A stretch of 64,000 nucleotides of DNA from a virus: positions 1 to 64,000 of IMG/VR virus record IMGVR_UViG_3300023176_001394. One strand, 5' to 3'. The notes beneath the pieces were generated by a model, which had not been told where the DNA came from, searched no databases, and saw only the letters and a program-made list of their open reading frames with translations. This document shows, piece after piece, positions 36,539 to 45,328 of this stretch. How positions within the stretch are numbered: the stretch's first letter is position 1; each line of letters begins with the position of its first letter. The translations under genes were made by a program, and so were the position numbers.

Positions 36539-37657
36539 ATGACTGAAGATTTAAAATGGAGTAATTATGATTTCACTAAGATCCCATTTAACGATATTGT
36601 CGGTGTTGGTCAACGTACTTTGCTTTATCGTGATATATTTACAGTATCATGGCTACTTGGTAGATTCTGCAATTACAGATGCTCCTACTGCTGGCCTTAC
36701 GCAAGAAGCGACCGTAAAGACCATCGTCCTACCGAGCTCTGCTTGCTTACAGTGGATGAAATTAAACGTCAAGCCAGACTCAACGGCTTCAATTCTTTTC
36801 ACTTCTCCTTGTCAGGAGGAGAACCTACTTTCCATCCTGGATACCTCGATATACTAAAGCATTTAGCAGATGATGTAGAAAACACAAATTACACAAGTAT
36901 ACACATGACATCAAACTGTTCGCGCTCTATGAAATGGTTTGAAGATTATGTAGAACGTGCAAAGCCATTTCATAGAGCCTCTATTACAGCTAGTTTACAC
37001 ACAGAACATGTAAATACAACTGAAAGGATGGAAGAGTTTGCAAATAAACTCATCCTATGTCAAGAACATGATGTACAAGTTACGATCAATATGGTCATGG
37101 TTCCAGAAAACTTTGAACGAGACTGGGACAACGCCTTATATTTCCATGCCAGAGGTATTAATGTCACTCTCAAGCCTCAGTCCGATCCAACCGCCTCAAG
37201 AGTGGTTGACGGATACACAGAAGACCAACTCAAAAAGCTCTACAACGGAATGCCCCAAAGAGCATACACCGAAATAAAGCGTAAGTGGGAAGGTAGACCT
37301 AAGCCAAATTTTGCTATGCCTAATTACAGCATAGGAGAAAACAACGATTCAAGTGTTCCTTGGCATATGCAAGTAGAATTAAGAGACAAAGATGGCAAGA
37401 AGTATTATATGGATCAAGCTGAAAGATTTAATGCATTCAACTTTAACAAGTTTAAAGGATGGCATTGTGCCGCAGGATATCAAGGAATTATTATACGAGA
37501 GCCTGACGGAAGCGTCAAACGTTCATATTCTTGTCATGATGTACCGCTCGGGAATATAGAAACAGGTTTTAAACTATTTGATAAGCCTAAGCCTTGTATT
37601 ACTGAAAGTTGTGTGTCAAGTGCTGATAGTAAAATACCTAAGCGTAAATTAGCTTAG
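36539..37657 (+). CDS. Radical SAM protein with own promoter and mosaic composition
   Basis: 372 residues. Radical SAM motif: Cys44-x3-Cys48-x2-Cys51 (RFCNYRCSYCWPYARS); FSLSGGEPTFHPGY is the GGEP strand. The C-terminus has GWHCAAGYQGII, RSYSCHDVPLGN and PCITESCVSS, resembling the cysteine-rich tail of the protein at 32472. The DNA at about 36660-36840 and 37090-37320 is 42-50 per cent G+C by hand count, against about 30 per cent between them, suggesting recombination. It is driven by its own promoter with almost no leader. Its last 9 bases overlap the convergent fibre gene on the minus strand. Confidence 0.82.
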   Translation: MTEDLKWSNYDFTKIPFNDIVGVGQRTLLYRDIFTVSWLLGRFCNYRCSYCWPYARSDRKDHRPTELCLLTVDEIKRQARLNGFNSFHFSLSGGEPTFHPGYLDILKHLADDVENTNYTSIHMTSNCSRSMKWFEDYVERAKPFHRASITASLHTEHVNTTERMEEFANKLILCQEHDVQVTINMVMVPENFERDWDNALYFHARGINVTLKPQSDPTASRVVDGYTEDQLKKLYNGMPQRAYTEIKRKWEGRPKPNFAMPNYSIGENNDSSVPWHMQVELRDKDGKKYYMDQAERFNAFNFNKFKGWHCAAGYQGIIIREPDGSVKRSYSCHDVPLGNIETGFKLFDKPKPCITESCVSSADSKIPKRKLA

Positions 37658-38791
37658 TGCTTGCCAAGCTGTTCCGTCATATCCTTGGAATGTAGTTCCT
37701 GTAACACAAATCATACCAGTTGCTGGTGTTGTAATAGCGGTATCCCTTGCAGTTGCATCTGCATAAACAGGTACTTGCGGTGCTTGTAAAAATTCTACAC
37801 TTTCGTTATTAATTGACCCTATTGCGTCTGTATGTGTACCATCTTCTTCAACTTCTAAAATAGCAGGAGAATTTCCTGATGTATTTCTAACAGCAATTTG
37901 CCATTTAGTAGTATAATTAGAACCATCATATCCTACTAAAGCAGACCAACCGCCGCCGTTAAGGTAAGATGATCCGTCATAAGGTGCAAGAGCCCAGTCA
38001 ATAATTTTATCACCGTCTTGTAAAGCAGTTGGAGCAAATAAACTACCTCTAGTTCTAGTAAATGCAATGTTATGTGCATCTGCACTATCGTGATACTGTC
38101 CGTAAGTAATCCATGCTGTTACTGCACTAGGATCTGCTTGTGTATAAGTGACTTGGTCAGTAGTACCTACTACTAATCTATCACCTAATATACTACCGCC
38201 ATTCTCCATAGTTACGGTGTTTACTGTAATATTTTTAGTGTTTATGTCATAAATTACAGTACCAGTTGTATCTTCTATGTTTCCTCTAACTGAACCAAAG
38301 AATTTTTGTTCAATACCGTCTACAAGTAGACTACTATCATCTGCAAAAACACTTCCAGTAACTTCGCCGTCGAATTTTCCTTCAAACGTATTAGCTATGA
38401 TTGTGTCAGCATATATATTACGCCATGTACTTAGTTCTGCACCTAAGTCATGTGTGCTAGTAGTTCCAGGAATTAAAGAACTGCCAATTTGACCTCCGAC
38501 AATAACATTGTCATCAGCCGCATCACCTAAATTAATGTTACCAGTTGCAGTGATTGTACCGTCTATGTTAATGTTACCTGTGCCAGTAATGTCGTTATTG
38601 TTAAGATCTAAGTTTGCTCCTAATTGCGGGGTTTCTTCATTAACAAGTGTTCCTGAAATTTGGATACCGCCTTGTGTAGTTCCATCACCGATATAGAACT
38701 CTTTTTGATCTGTTGTAAATATAGGTTCGCCTACTTTAGGCGTAATTGTCTGCCTTTCGGCATCAGTTCCTCTTCTAATTTGTAAAGCCAT
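37649..38791 (-). CDS. Fibre-like protein with Mtd-type N-terminal domain
   Basis: 380 residues. The N-terminus ALQIRRGTDAERQTITPKV, then EPIFTTDQKEFYIGDGTTQG, matches the domain found at the N-terminus of the major tropism determinant and many other phage fibres. Middle repeats (NGNIN-type words such as TGTGNINIDGTITATGNINL, and HDLGAELSTWRNIYADTIIA) resemble fibre shafts. The C-terminal end GTTFQGYDGTAWQAL is a common fibre tail. It is read from a late promoter box at 38822-38829. This places a receptor-binding candidate inside the enzyme island, opposite in strand to the main fibre block. Its end overlaps the radical SAM gene at 36539-37657 by 9 bases. Confidence 0.78.
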   Translation of the reverse strand: MALQIRRGTDAERQTITPKVGEPIFTTDQKEFYIGDGTTQGGIQISGTLVNEETPQLGANLDLNNNDITGTGNINIDGTITATGNINLGDAADDNVIVGGQIGSSLIPGTTSTHDLGAELSTWRNIYADTIIANTFEGKFDGEVTGSVFADDSSLLVDGIEQKFFGSVRGNIEDTTGTVIYDINTKNITVNTVTMENGGSILGDRLVVGTTDQVTYTQADPSAVTAWITYGQYHDSADAHNIAFTRTRGSLFAPTALQDGDKIIDWALAPYDGSSYLNGGGWSALVGYDGSNYTTKWQIAVRNTSGNSPAILEVEEDGTHTDAIGSINNESVEFLQAPQVPVYADATARDTAITTPATGMICVTGTTFQGYDGTAWQALS

Positions 38792-38821
38792 CTAATAACT
38801 CCTGGTAACAATGCTTTATTA

Positions 38822-38829
38822 TATTTATC
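38822..38829 (-). promoter_or_regulatory. T4-type late promoter box GATAAATA
   Basis: Read on the minus strand, GATAAATA lies about 31 bases upstream of the ATG at 38791 in a 63-base gap. It would start late transcription of the Mtd-type fibre gene. Confidence 0.65.
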
Positions 38830-38854
38830 TCTATTCAAACTTTATGCATTAGTC

Positions 38855-39415
38855 TTATGTTTGCAATAGCCTCTTTGTAACCTGTTTCTCTAGCATTTTA
38901 AGCTGATTTTTATCCCATATATCGTTATATTGCTTTGTATATTCGTATATAGGAGTAATGTTTAGTACTTCTGGAATAAAACTCTTTGTTACGAGATTAC
39001 CTACATAAAGACTTTCAGTGTAGTCTACTTCTTTTAGTAATTTTACAACAAAATAGGTAGGACCGTTAAACATTAGTTGCTCAAATTCTATTGTAGATCC
39101 TGCTGTTATTTTAATATCAAACGGTTGTACTATCAGATCTTTTCCTGTCCAAACATAAAGAGGATTTTTTATAGGCTGTTCAAATGTAATTTTAGTATCT
39201 TTGTTATTAATCCTAGCAGGGTAGTCTACTAAACATTTTTTTAAAATTAAACTTCCGGATGTAACAGAAATTTTGATTTTATAACTATCGTGTAGCGAAG
39301 TTTCTGTATCAAATTTATATATTAGGTCAGAATTATATGATTGCGATAAAACGTTATTAATATAAACGTTATACGATGCGTTATCATTTGAGCCATACAT
39401 TTTTAATGTACGCAT
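38855..39415 (-). CDS. Unknown beta-rich protein (186 aa)
   Basis: 186 residues beginning MRTLKMYGSNDNASYNVYIN, strand-rich in style, with a Lys/Gln-rich helical C-terminus. No enzyme motif is visible. It starts 3 bases after the acyltransferase-like gene. The pattern (short strands, YVWTGKDLIVQPFDI, ITAGSTIEFEQL) suits a small virion or fibre-associated protein and it precedes the Mtd-type fibre. Function unknown. Confidence 0.55.
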   Translation of the reverse strand: MRTLKMYGSNDNASYNVYINNVLSQSYNSDLIYKFDTETSLHDSYKIKISVTSGSLILKKCLVDYPARINNKDTKITFEQPIKNPLYVWTGKDLIVQPFDIKITAGSTIEFEQLMFNGPTYFVVKLLKEVDYTESLYVGNLVTKSFIPEVLNITPIYEYTKQYNDIWDKNQLKMLEKQVTKRLLQT

Positions 39416-39418
39416 ATT

Positions 39419-39979
39419 TTATTTCCATCTTTCATATTTTGCTAGATTTTTTAAGAATGCATCAGCGTCTATTTGCCATACAGTTTGATCAGTGCTTCTA
39501 TAATGAATATCTTTAATTTTCTTTGCTATTCCAATTTTAGCTAGGGTGGGAAAATATATACTATGAACCAATCGTTGACTTGCTACTTTACTTTGATTAC
39601 TTGTTACATATAAATTTTTCTTGCCGGCCCATTCAATGCATTTAGGCAGTAAAAATTGGTCTGTTAGATTTTGGTGTTCTGCTACTAATTTTTTTGCAGT
39701 AATAAGTCCGTGTTTAGGTCTTGCTTCGCCAAACGTGCATACTCTAGTTAGTATTCTGTAGCTTCCTGGACCCATAACATCGTCAAAACTGTGTGCGGCT
39801 ACGCTACCTATAGCTCTATCATTTTCGTAAAGTATCCATGCATTCCATTCTTTTTCGTTTTTAAAGCAATCTATCATTGCTTTTTTGCTAGAATTATTTT
39901 CAAAACCCCTACGCTTTGCTTCTGCATAAAAGTCATCTAAATCTAAATCATCTGAAAATTCTACAATTTTATAACTCAT
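39419..39979 (-). CDS. GNAT-like acyltransferase
   Basis: 186 residues. The segment WNAWILYENDRAIGSVAAHSF is the beta-strand pair typical of GNAT N-acetyltransferases, and GSYRILTRVCTFGEARPKHG occupies the place of the acyl-CoA-binding strand, though a perfect Q/RxxGxG/A motif is not present. Later, LYVTSNQSKVASQRLVHSIY fits the second half of the fold. It overlaps the upstream radical SAM gene by 4 bases (ATGA). It may acylate a product of the island; the acceptor is unknown. Confidence in the fold is moderate. Confidence 0.55.
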   Translation of the reverse strand: MSYKIVEFSDDLDLDDFYAEAKRRGFENNSSKKAMIDCFKNEKEWNAWILYENDRAIGSVAAHSFDDVMGPGSYRILTRVCTFGEARPKHGLITAKKLVAEHQNLTDQFLLPKCIEWAGKKNLYVTSNQSKVASQRLVHSIYFPTLAKIGIAKKIKDIHYRSTDQTVWQIDADAFLKNLAKYERWK

Positions 39980-41400
39980 AATGATAACAATTTCCTAGTA
40001 TATTGACTTACTCTATCTTTAATTGTGTTACTATAAAGTTGTTTATCTAATTCTTGATATCCTAAATGATACAGTTCGTCAATAGTATGTATACCTAAAC
40101 TTGCTATAGCAAATTTATTCCAGGCAGAAATCTTTAATGATTTAACAACTTGATCTGTATATGTATTAGACATTTTTAGTGCTTCATCAAAATTCATGTA
40201 TTCTGTTTGCCATTTAATATTGCCGTCAATGTATTCTAAAGTATATCCGTACAATTTATAATTTATATCAATATCACTTCTATATACGTTATTAGGATTT
40301 ATAAACAATGGCATTATCCAAAAGTTAATATCGTTGTCTAAACACCAATTACCGGTATCTATACAACTTTCTTTACTTTCATAAGGCAAGCCAAAAATAA
40401 AAGTACACATAAAACTAATCTTATTTTTCCATCTATCTTTAAGATAAAGTAAAAAATCTTTAGTCTTGTCTTCACTCATTCCTTTACCTATAAATTTAGC
40501 TGTTTCAGGATTAAAACTTTCTACCCCAAAGTGGCACGATTTCAATCCCATCTCTTCTAATAATTTAAGTTGAGTGTCTCTGTATCTATACAATAAATCA
40601 ACTCTTAAATAACATACAAACGATATTTTAAAAGGCAAACTTGTTATCATCTTATGAAGCATTTCTAGTTTGTCATTGCTATCATTAAATGTATCATCGC
40701 TTATCAAATAGTTTGTTACGCCCCATTTTTCGTAATTGTTAATAAGTTCCTTTTTAATATGCTCTACATCTCTAATATGATCTAGTTTCTTTTTTCCATT
40801 TAAAGGATAGGCGCAAAATTTACATCTAAAAATACAGCCTCTACTTATTTCTAAAGGAAGTGTTTCGTTTTCAAAAATTAAATCATCATCGCAAAATAGA
40901 TGATTAATCTGCTGTGCATCAAAATCTTTGAGATACAGATCTCCTGATATTATTTTACTAGTATTTTCGTTTTGAATAAGTTTTAAAAAGCCTATTTCGC
41001 CATAGCCTGTGATTATATGATCAACAAAACTGTATTCCTCTAATGTCTTAGCTTTAGCTCCTCCGGCTACAATTTTTACATGTGGGTACAATTTTTTATA
41101 TTCTGTAAGAACAAAAATAAAATCGTCGCGTAAGGTTTTTCCGTATTTTTTCTTTTCTGCGGCTACATGAACTTGGTCGCTTAAAAAGGTAGTGCTTATG
41201 CCTAAAAATTTTGTTTCGTTGCTTGTAAAATGTTTTAATAATTCTAAAATAGTTTCTTTTGGAATAAGATGTATGTAATCAATTACTTGGGTTGTATATC
41301 CATGAGATTTTATAAAATTAGACATCTGGTATGCACCGATACTTCGTTCAAACCAAGGTGTCATTACACCTGTTAAAAAAATAACTTCTGCAGATTTCAT
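39976..41400 (-). CDS. Radical SAM protein with B12-binding-like N-terminal domain
   Basis: 474 residues. The first ~150 residues have the alternating strand/helix layout of a cobalamin-binding Rossmann domain (HVKIVAGGAKAKTLEEY, IITGYGE), but no DxHxxG motif for cobalamin axial ligation is present. The radical SAM motif is Cys189-x3-Cys193-x2-Cys196 (LEISRGCIFRCKFC), followed by AYPLNGKKKLDHIRD. FGVESFNPETAK is typical of BchE-like enzymes. It shares the island subfamily with proteins at 41397 and 46048. It overlaps its neighbours by 4 bases (ATGA) on both sides. Methyl transfer or ring chemistry is possible. Confidence 0.8.
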   Translation of the reverse strand: MKSAEVIFLTGVMTPWFERSIGAYQMSNFIKSHGYTTQVIDYIHLIPKETILELLKHFTSNETKFLGISTTFLSDQVHVAAEKKKYGKTLRDDFIFVLTEYKKLYPHVKIVAGGAKAKTLEEYSFVDHIITGYGEIGFLKLIQNENTSKIISGDLYLKDFDAQQINHLFCDDDLIFENETLPLEISRGCIFRCKFCAYPLNGKKKLDHIRDVEHIKKELINNYEKWGVTNYLISDDTFNDSNDKLEMLHKMITSLPFKISFVCYLRVDLLYRYRDTQLKLLEEMGLKSCHFGVESFNPETAKFIGKGMSEDKTKDFLLYLKDRWKNKISFMCTFIFGLPYESKESCIDTGNWCLDNDINFWIMPLFINPNNVYRSDIDINYKLYGYTLEYIDGNIKWQTEYMNFDEALKMSNTYTDQVVKSLKISAWNKFAIASLGIHTIDELYHLGYQELDKQLYSNTIKDRVSQYTRKLLSL

Positions 41401-42842
41401 TGGCTACGTAACCTTTTCTTATAATCAGAAATTAGTTCTATTATTCTTTGCATCATTAATGGTCTATATTTTGCGCCTTCAGACATTTTCATATGCATTG
41501 CTTCGTCAATAGTTTTGATTCCTAGTGTAGCAAGAGAAAATAAGACCCAAGTATGTATCTCACTAATACTTAATGCTTTGTATTGATAATCTTGTGCAAG
41601 TTTGGCTGCTTCTAAAAAATTAGTAAATTTGTTTTGCCATATGTTTTTCCCCGACTCTATCATTTCATATCCGTATTTTTCGTAGTTTTTGTCAAACTCA
41701 CTTTTATATCTTGCAGTAGGTCTTAAAAATAACGGAGCCCAAATTGTATTAATTTTATTTTCGTATGTCCAATTGAAACTATCGTTAACACTATCTAAAC
41801 TTTCTTCAGGTAGGCCTATTATCATCGAACAAACAAAATTTATTTTATCTTTAAAATGATCATGTTTTAGTTCTAACAACCAATCTTTGACTTTGTCAGA
41901 CGCCATACCTTTACCAACAAGTTTTGCTGTTTGAGGATTTAAACTTTCTATGCCGAAAAATGCACTTCTAAGTCCTAGGTCTTTTAATAGATCAACTTGT
42001 TCTCTATGGGCATAAAGTAAATCTTGTCTAATATATGAAGTAAACTGAGGCTGGAAAGTTAGTTGGTCAAATGCTTCTTTAAGTATTTCTAGTTTATATG
42101 TACTATCATTAAATGTATCATCTGTAAAAAAGTAATTGGTTACTCCGTATCTATCATAATTATTTTGCAACTCTTGTGCAATTAAATTTGCACCTCGTAT
42201 ATAATCTAGTTTCTTTTTGCCTGTTAAAGGATAGTTACAAAATTTACACTTAAAGATACAACCTCTTCCTATTTCTATAGGCAGTGTCTCTCCAGGCAAT
42301 ATAAAATCATTGTCTTCCCAATGATGTGTAAGTTTTTCAATGTCTACTGGAAATTGATCGCCTTCTATAACAGATTTATTATTTTCTGTTTTCCATATTC
42401 TTGTATTTTTTACATATTCTTTTAAAGATGTTTCGCTGTATGCATGGAAAACTGCATCAAAAAAAGGATACTGAGGATGCAAATAACTGTTTGCTCCGCC
42501 GAGAATAAATTTAATTTTAGGAAATTCTTTTTTTAGTTTTTCTAAAGTAAATGTAATATTTTTTGGTAACCCGAATTTAAAATTCTCCCAATAGGCATCT
42601 TTGTCGGGCAGTTCGGTTTGGTAAAAAGTCGAACTTACGCCTATGTATTGTGTATTGTCACCTATAAAATCTTTAACAGTTTGATACAGTTCTTCAATTT
42701 CAAACCAATCTGTAAAATCTATTACTTGCGTAGATAGTCCTAGATCGTGTCTAAAAACATGTGCAACGTTATAAACGCCTAGTGAACGTTGTAACTGTGA
42801 TCTAGACGTGACACTAGAAAGTAAAATAACATCATATTTCAT
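41397..42842 (-). CDS. Radical SAM protein with B12-binding-like N-terminal domain
   Basis: 481 residues, a close paralogue of the next gene. The N-terminal Rossmann-like part (KIKFILGGANSYLHP, VFHAYSE) lacks a DxHxxG motif. The radical SAM motif is Cys195-x3-Cys199-x2-Cys202 (LPIEIGRGCIFKCKFC), followed by NYPLTGKKKLDYIRG, and FGIESLNPQTAK. The C-terminal ~130 residues are helical. It overlaps by 4 bases (ATGA) with the 2OG-type gene upstream and the paralogue downstream. Substrate unknown. Confidence 0.8.
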   Translation of the reverse strand: MKYDVILLSSVTSRSQLQRSLGVYNVAHVFRHDLGLSTQVIDFTDWFEIEELYQTVKDFIGDNTQYIGVSSTFYQTELPDKDAYWENFKFGLPKNITFTLEKLKKEFPKIKFILGGANSYLHPQYPFFDAVFHAYSETSLKEYVKNTRIWKTENNKSVIEGDQFPVDIEKLTHHWEDNDFILPGETLPIEIGRGCIFKCKFCNYPLTGKKKLDYIRGANLIAQELQNNYDRYGVTNYFFTDDTFNDSTYKLEILKEAFDQLTFQPQFTSYIRQDLLYAHREQVDLLKDLGLRSAFFGIESLNPQTAKLVGKGMASDKVKDWLLELKHDHFKDKINFVCSMIIGLPEESLDSVNDSFNWTYENKINTIWAPLFLRPTARYKSEFDKNYEKYGYEMIESGKNIWQNKFTNFLEAAKLAQDYQYKALSISEIHTWVLFSLATLGIKTIDEAMHMKMSEGAKYRPLMMQRIIELISDYKKRLRSQ

Positions 42843-43417
42843 GCTTTACAAATTACTAAATGTATTCTATCTTCCCAGCCTCCATTGTATATAAAATGAT
42901 CTCTAGTAGTATCAACTTTATAAAAATGACCATCTGCTGGTAAATGATAGCATTTAGCGGCTACTCCTTCGGTGCCGTGATACTCGCCAAATAGCGCACC
43001 TGGATTAGTTTCTATAACTAAATGGTATCTTGGTTCTAAATCTTTATGTATGCTCAATCCTCTTTTAGATTTTGCTTTCATAAAACGTATTCGACCAAAA
43101 CTAGTACCTTCTTTTTCTGCAAGTATATTAATTGCTTGTTTTGTGTATTCTCCCAAATAAGGATTATAGTTGCAAAAGTCTTTTTCTTCTGCTAAAAATT
43201 TTTTTGTTTCAGGGTCATATAAAGACCCCATAGCGTCATTCCATATGTCTTCAGCTCCATTACGATGTGTAATACCAATTTGATCACCTGGTGCACCAGT
43301 ATCAAACCTAGGTTCAGGCCATGGATTTATCTTTAGAAGTTCGTCTAACTCATTTCTAACTTTATCTAAATTAACTGTGCAATCTGTCTTTGTTATAAAA
43401 TCCATTAATTTTTCCAA
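42839..43417 (-). CDS. Aspartyl/asparaginyl beta-hydroxylase-like oxygenase
   Basis: 192 residues. His124-x-Asp126 (GLSIHKDLEPRYHLVIET), His174 (TTRDHFIYNGG) and Arg184 (WEDRIHLVI) reproduce the HxD...H...R arrangement of beta-hydroxylase-type 2OG oxygenases, including the Arg-Tyr-His strand after the HxD. The N-terminal ~100 residues are helical and may bind the substrate. It overlaps the radical SAM genes on both sides (13 and 4 bases), so it is co-expressed with them. A protein or peptide hydroxylase acting with the radical SAM enzymes is the reasonable inference. Confidence 0.74.
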   Translation of the reverse strand: MEKLMDFITKTDCTVNLDKVRNELDELLKINPWPEPRFDTGAPGDQIGITHRNGAEDIWNDAMGSLYDPETKKFLAEEKDFCNYNPYLGEYTKQAINILAEKEGTSFGRIRFMKAKSKRGLSIHKDLEPRYHLVIETNPGALFGEYHGTEGVAAKCYHLPADGHFYKVDTTRDHFIYNGGWEDRIHLVICKA

Positions 43418-44484
43418 CTATCTTTCCAGTAATCAAATTTTGAGTCTATCATTGATCTGTACTGATATCTTTCCGGTACAGTATCTAACATAGGCATATT
43501 CATATTTTTAAATGCATCTCTAGTAATTACTTGATGCACAAAATTTGTAATCGGTCCATCATAAAACTGACACCAAGGACCTGTTGCTAATTCTTCCATG
43601 TCTATATTAGTTACATCAGGCCATTGTATTAGTCTTAAAAGTTTGTCATTCCATTGTAGCATAACATGGTAAGGGTTGTCGTCTGATTTATAACTAGAAA
43701 CTTCGTTGTTTGTAAGTTCTTTTATTTTTTTGACAAGATTACTAAGAAAACTTCTTTGTTTATCATTGCTTCTACCTATAAAACTTCCGCATCTTATTCT
43801 AAAATGATTAATTTTAGGATGATCAATTTTCTTTATTTCATCTAATATAAATTCTAAATGGTCTAAGTTTTCTATAGTGTATCCTACATATCCTATATCA
43901 AAATCATGTTCTATAAGTACATCTAAAGCCCTTAGTTGTTTCGCATGTACTGCTTCTCCTTGATAACTAGGATGATTTAGACCGAAGCACATTGTTTTTA
44001 ACCCTGCATCATAACATCCTTTTGTAAATTTAGGGTCAGCAAATCTTATTCCATTGCTTAGAACTTCCTGGCGCATAAAATTTAATTTGTTTATTTCTTG
44101 ACACAGTTCTATGAAATCTGGTCTAAGTGTTGCTTCTGCTCCGGCAAGCATCGGTGCAGATTCTCTTGGAAATTTATCTAATTGCGCTATTACATCAGCA
44201 ATTGGCCTATCTTGTATTTTGTTATCAGGCAAATGATAGCAATGAGGGCAGTTCAATTGACATCTATCACTAGCTTCAAAAAGTATTTGATTAAAAGATT
44301 CTATGTCTCTATGATGTTCTAAAGAATAGTAAAAATCAGTATCTATTTCTACTAAACTATGTTGTACACCATGTTCAGGACATTCTTTCTCCATTTTTAT
44401 TTGGGAGCCGTCTTGATATACTTTTCCAGGTATATGTTTAAAGCATTTATTGCATAAACTTATTGTATCATGAATATGTTGCAT
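43405..44484 (-). CDS. Radical SAM protein with N-terminal zinc-ribbon-like cysteines
   Basis: 359 residues. The N-terminus has Cys11-x2-Cys14 (LCNKCFKHIPGKVYQDG) and Cys35 with His38 (KECPEHG), the pattern seen in COG1964-type radical SAM proteins such as pterin and lipid-modifying enzymes. The radical SAM motif is Cys75-x3-Cys79-x2-Cys82 (DRCQLNCPHCYHLPD). The GGEP strand is altered to AGAEATLRPDF. It overlaps the PP-loop protein gene upstream by 17 bases. The pairing suggests one pathway. The substrate class (pterin, lipid or other) cannot be chosen from sequence. Confidence 0.78.
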   Translation of the reverse strand: MQHIHDTISLCNKCFKHIPGKVYQDGSQIKMEKECPEHGVQHSLVEIDTDFYYSLEHHRDIESFNQILFEASDRCQLNCPHCYHLPDNKIQDRPIADVIAQLDKFPRESAPMLAGAEATLRPDFIELCQEINKLNFMRQEVLSNGIRFADPKFTKGCYDAGLKTMCFGLNHPSYQGEAVHAKQLRALDVLIEHDFDIGYVGYTIENLDHLEFILDEIKKIDHPKINHFRIRCGSFIGRSNDKQRSFLSNLVKKIKELTNNEVSSYKSDDNPYHVMLQWNDKLLRLIQWPDVTNIDMEELATGPWCQFYDGPITNFVHQVITRDAFKNMNMPMLDTVPERYQYRSMIDSKFDYWKDSWKN

Positions 44485-45328
44485 TTCGTAACTCTTCTAA
44501 TTTTTTTCTACGATGTACAATAGCATCTTTATCGTAAGGAGTATTATCTGTTACTCCGGGTTTGTTCAAGATCCTAAATGCATCATATCTTTGTTGACAA
44601 TTAAAACACTCGCCGCAGTGTTTTCCGTTTTTTGTTATACTGTCTAATATACAGGAACTAGTTTCATAGGCTTTGTCTAAAAATCCTAATTGATCATAAA
44701 AATCTATTACTTCACATTTATTTAATTCTTTAAATGGACTTAAAATGAAATCACTTTCACCTCTTAGTAAAGGATATACATCTGCCGGTATATCTATATC
44801 TAAAAGATACTTGTCGTACTCTCTAGTATCTAAGTGAAATTCTTCTATAGTATGTTTAAAACGTTTTGGGTCTGCAAATGCCATTTCAACAACTTTATCT
44901 ACAGTAAGTCCGTCTTGTTTAAAAGGTTCAACTTCAAAGAATAATTTAGTAAACCCCCAAAGGGTAAAATCAACATTATATTTTTCTCTAACTTTTTGTA
45001 TATTTGCTTCTACAGATGCTTTACGATCTGTAACATGAAAATCGTAATCAAACTCTAGATATTCAGGTTGTATGTTTAAAAGTTTTGCTGATCTTGACAA
45101 ATTAGTAGCTATATATTTGTTGAGGTCTTCGTTATTATTAGAAAAAATGTTATCACTATAAAAACAAATTACATTTTCCTTGCCGTATTTTTCGAATGCA
45201 ATCAAACTTACTAACGTGCTTTCTAATCCGCCAGATAAGAATACACCTACTTTATTTTTTGCATTAGGAAAGTGCGCATCTATAACAAAATTAAAATTTG
45301 TTGGTTTTAAAACATAACTTTTATTCAT
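44468..45328 (-). CDS. PP-loop ATPase, QueC-like, with C-terminal zinc site
   Basis: 286 residues. The PP-loop is SGGLES at residues 32-37. The C-terminus has Cys226, Cys238, Cys241 and Cys244 (SSCILDSITKNGKHCGECFN), the same four-cysteine spacing style as the zinc site of QueC, which makes preQ0. With FolE and QueE in the window it could complete the 7-deazaguanine route, but it sits beside a COG1964-like radical SAM gene rather than with folE/queE, and QueD is not in this window. A different carboxylate substrate is equally possible. It overlaps the methyltransferase gene by 4 bases (ATGA). Confidence 0.68.
   Translation of the reverse strand: MNKSYVLKPTNFNFVIDAHFPNAKNKVGVFLSGGLESTLVSLIAFEKYGKENVICFYSDNIFSNNNEDLNKYIATNLSRSAKLLNIQPEYLEFDYDFHVTDRKASVEANIQKVREKYNVDFTLWGFTKLFFEVEPFKQDGLTVDKVVEMAFADPKRFKHTIEEFHLDTREYDKYLLDIDIPADVYPLLRGESDFILSPFKELNKCEVIDFYDQLGFLDKAYETSSCILDSITKNGKHCGECFNCQQRYDAFRILNKPGVTDNTPYDKDAIVHRRKKLEELRNATYS

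Noticed and set aside
36567-36857. 96-residue plus-strand frame inside the radical SAM gene
   Set aside because: It overlaps the core CxxxCxxC region of a confident gene in a shifted frame; its presence reflects the G+C-rich patch.
25452-37657. Classical RiPP cluster with transporter and protease
   Set aside because: No ABC transporter, leader peptidase or YcaO protein is visible, so only a tentative peptide-modification idea is kept.
44468-45328. Firm assignment as QueC
   Set aside because: PP-loop and cysteines fit, but the gene is not linked to folE/queE and a second similar protein exists; substrate residues were not verified.
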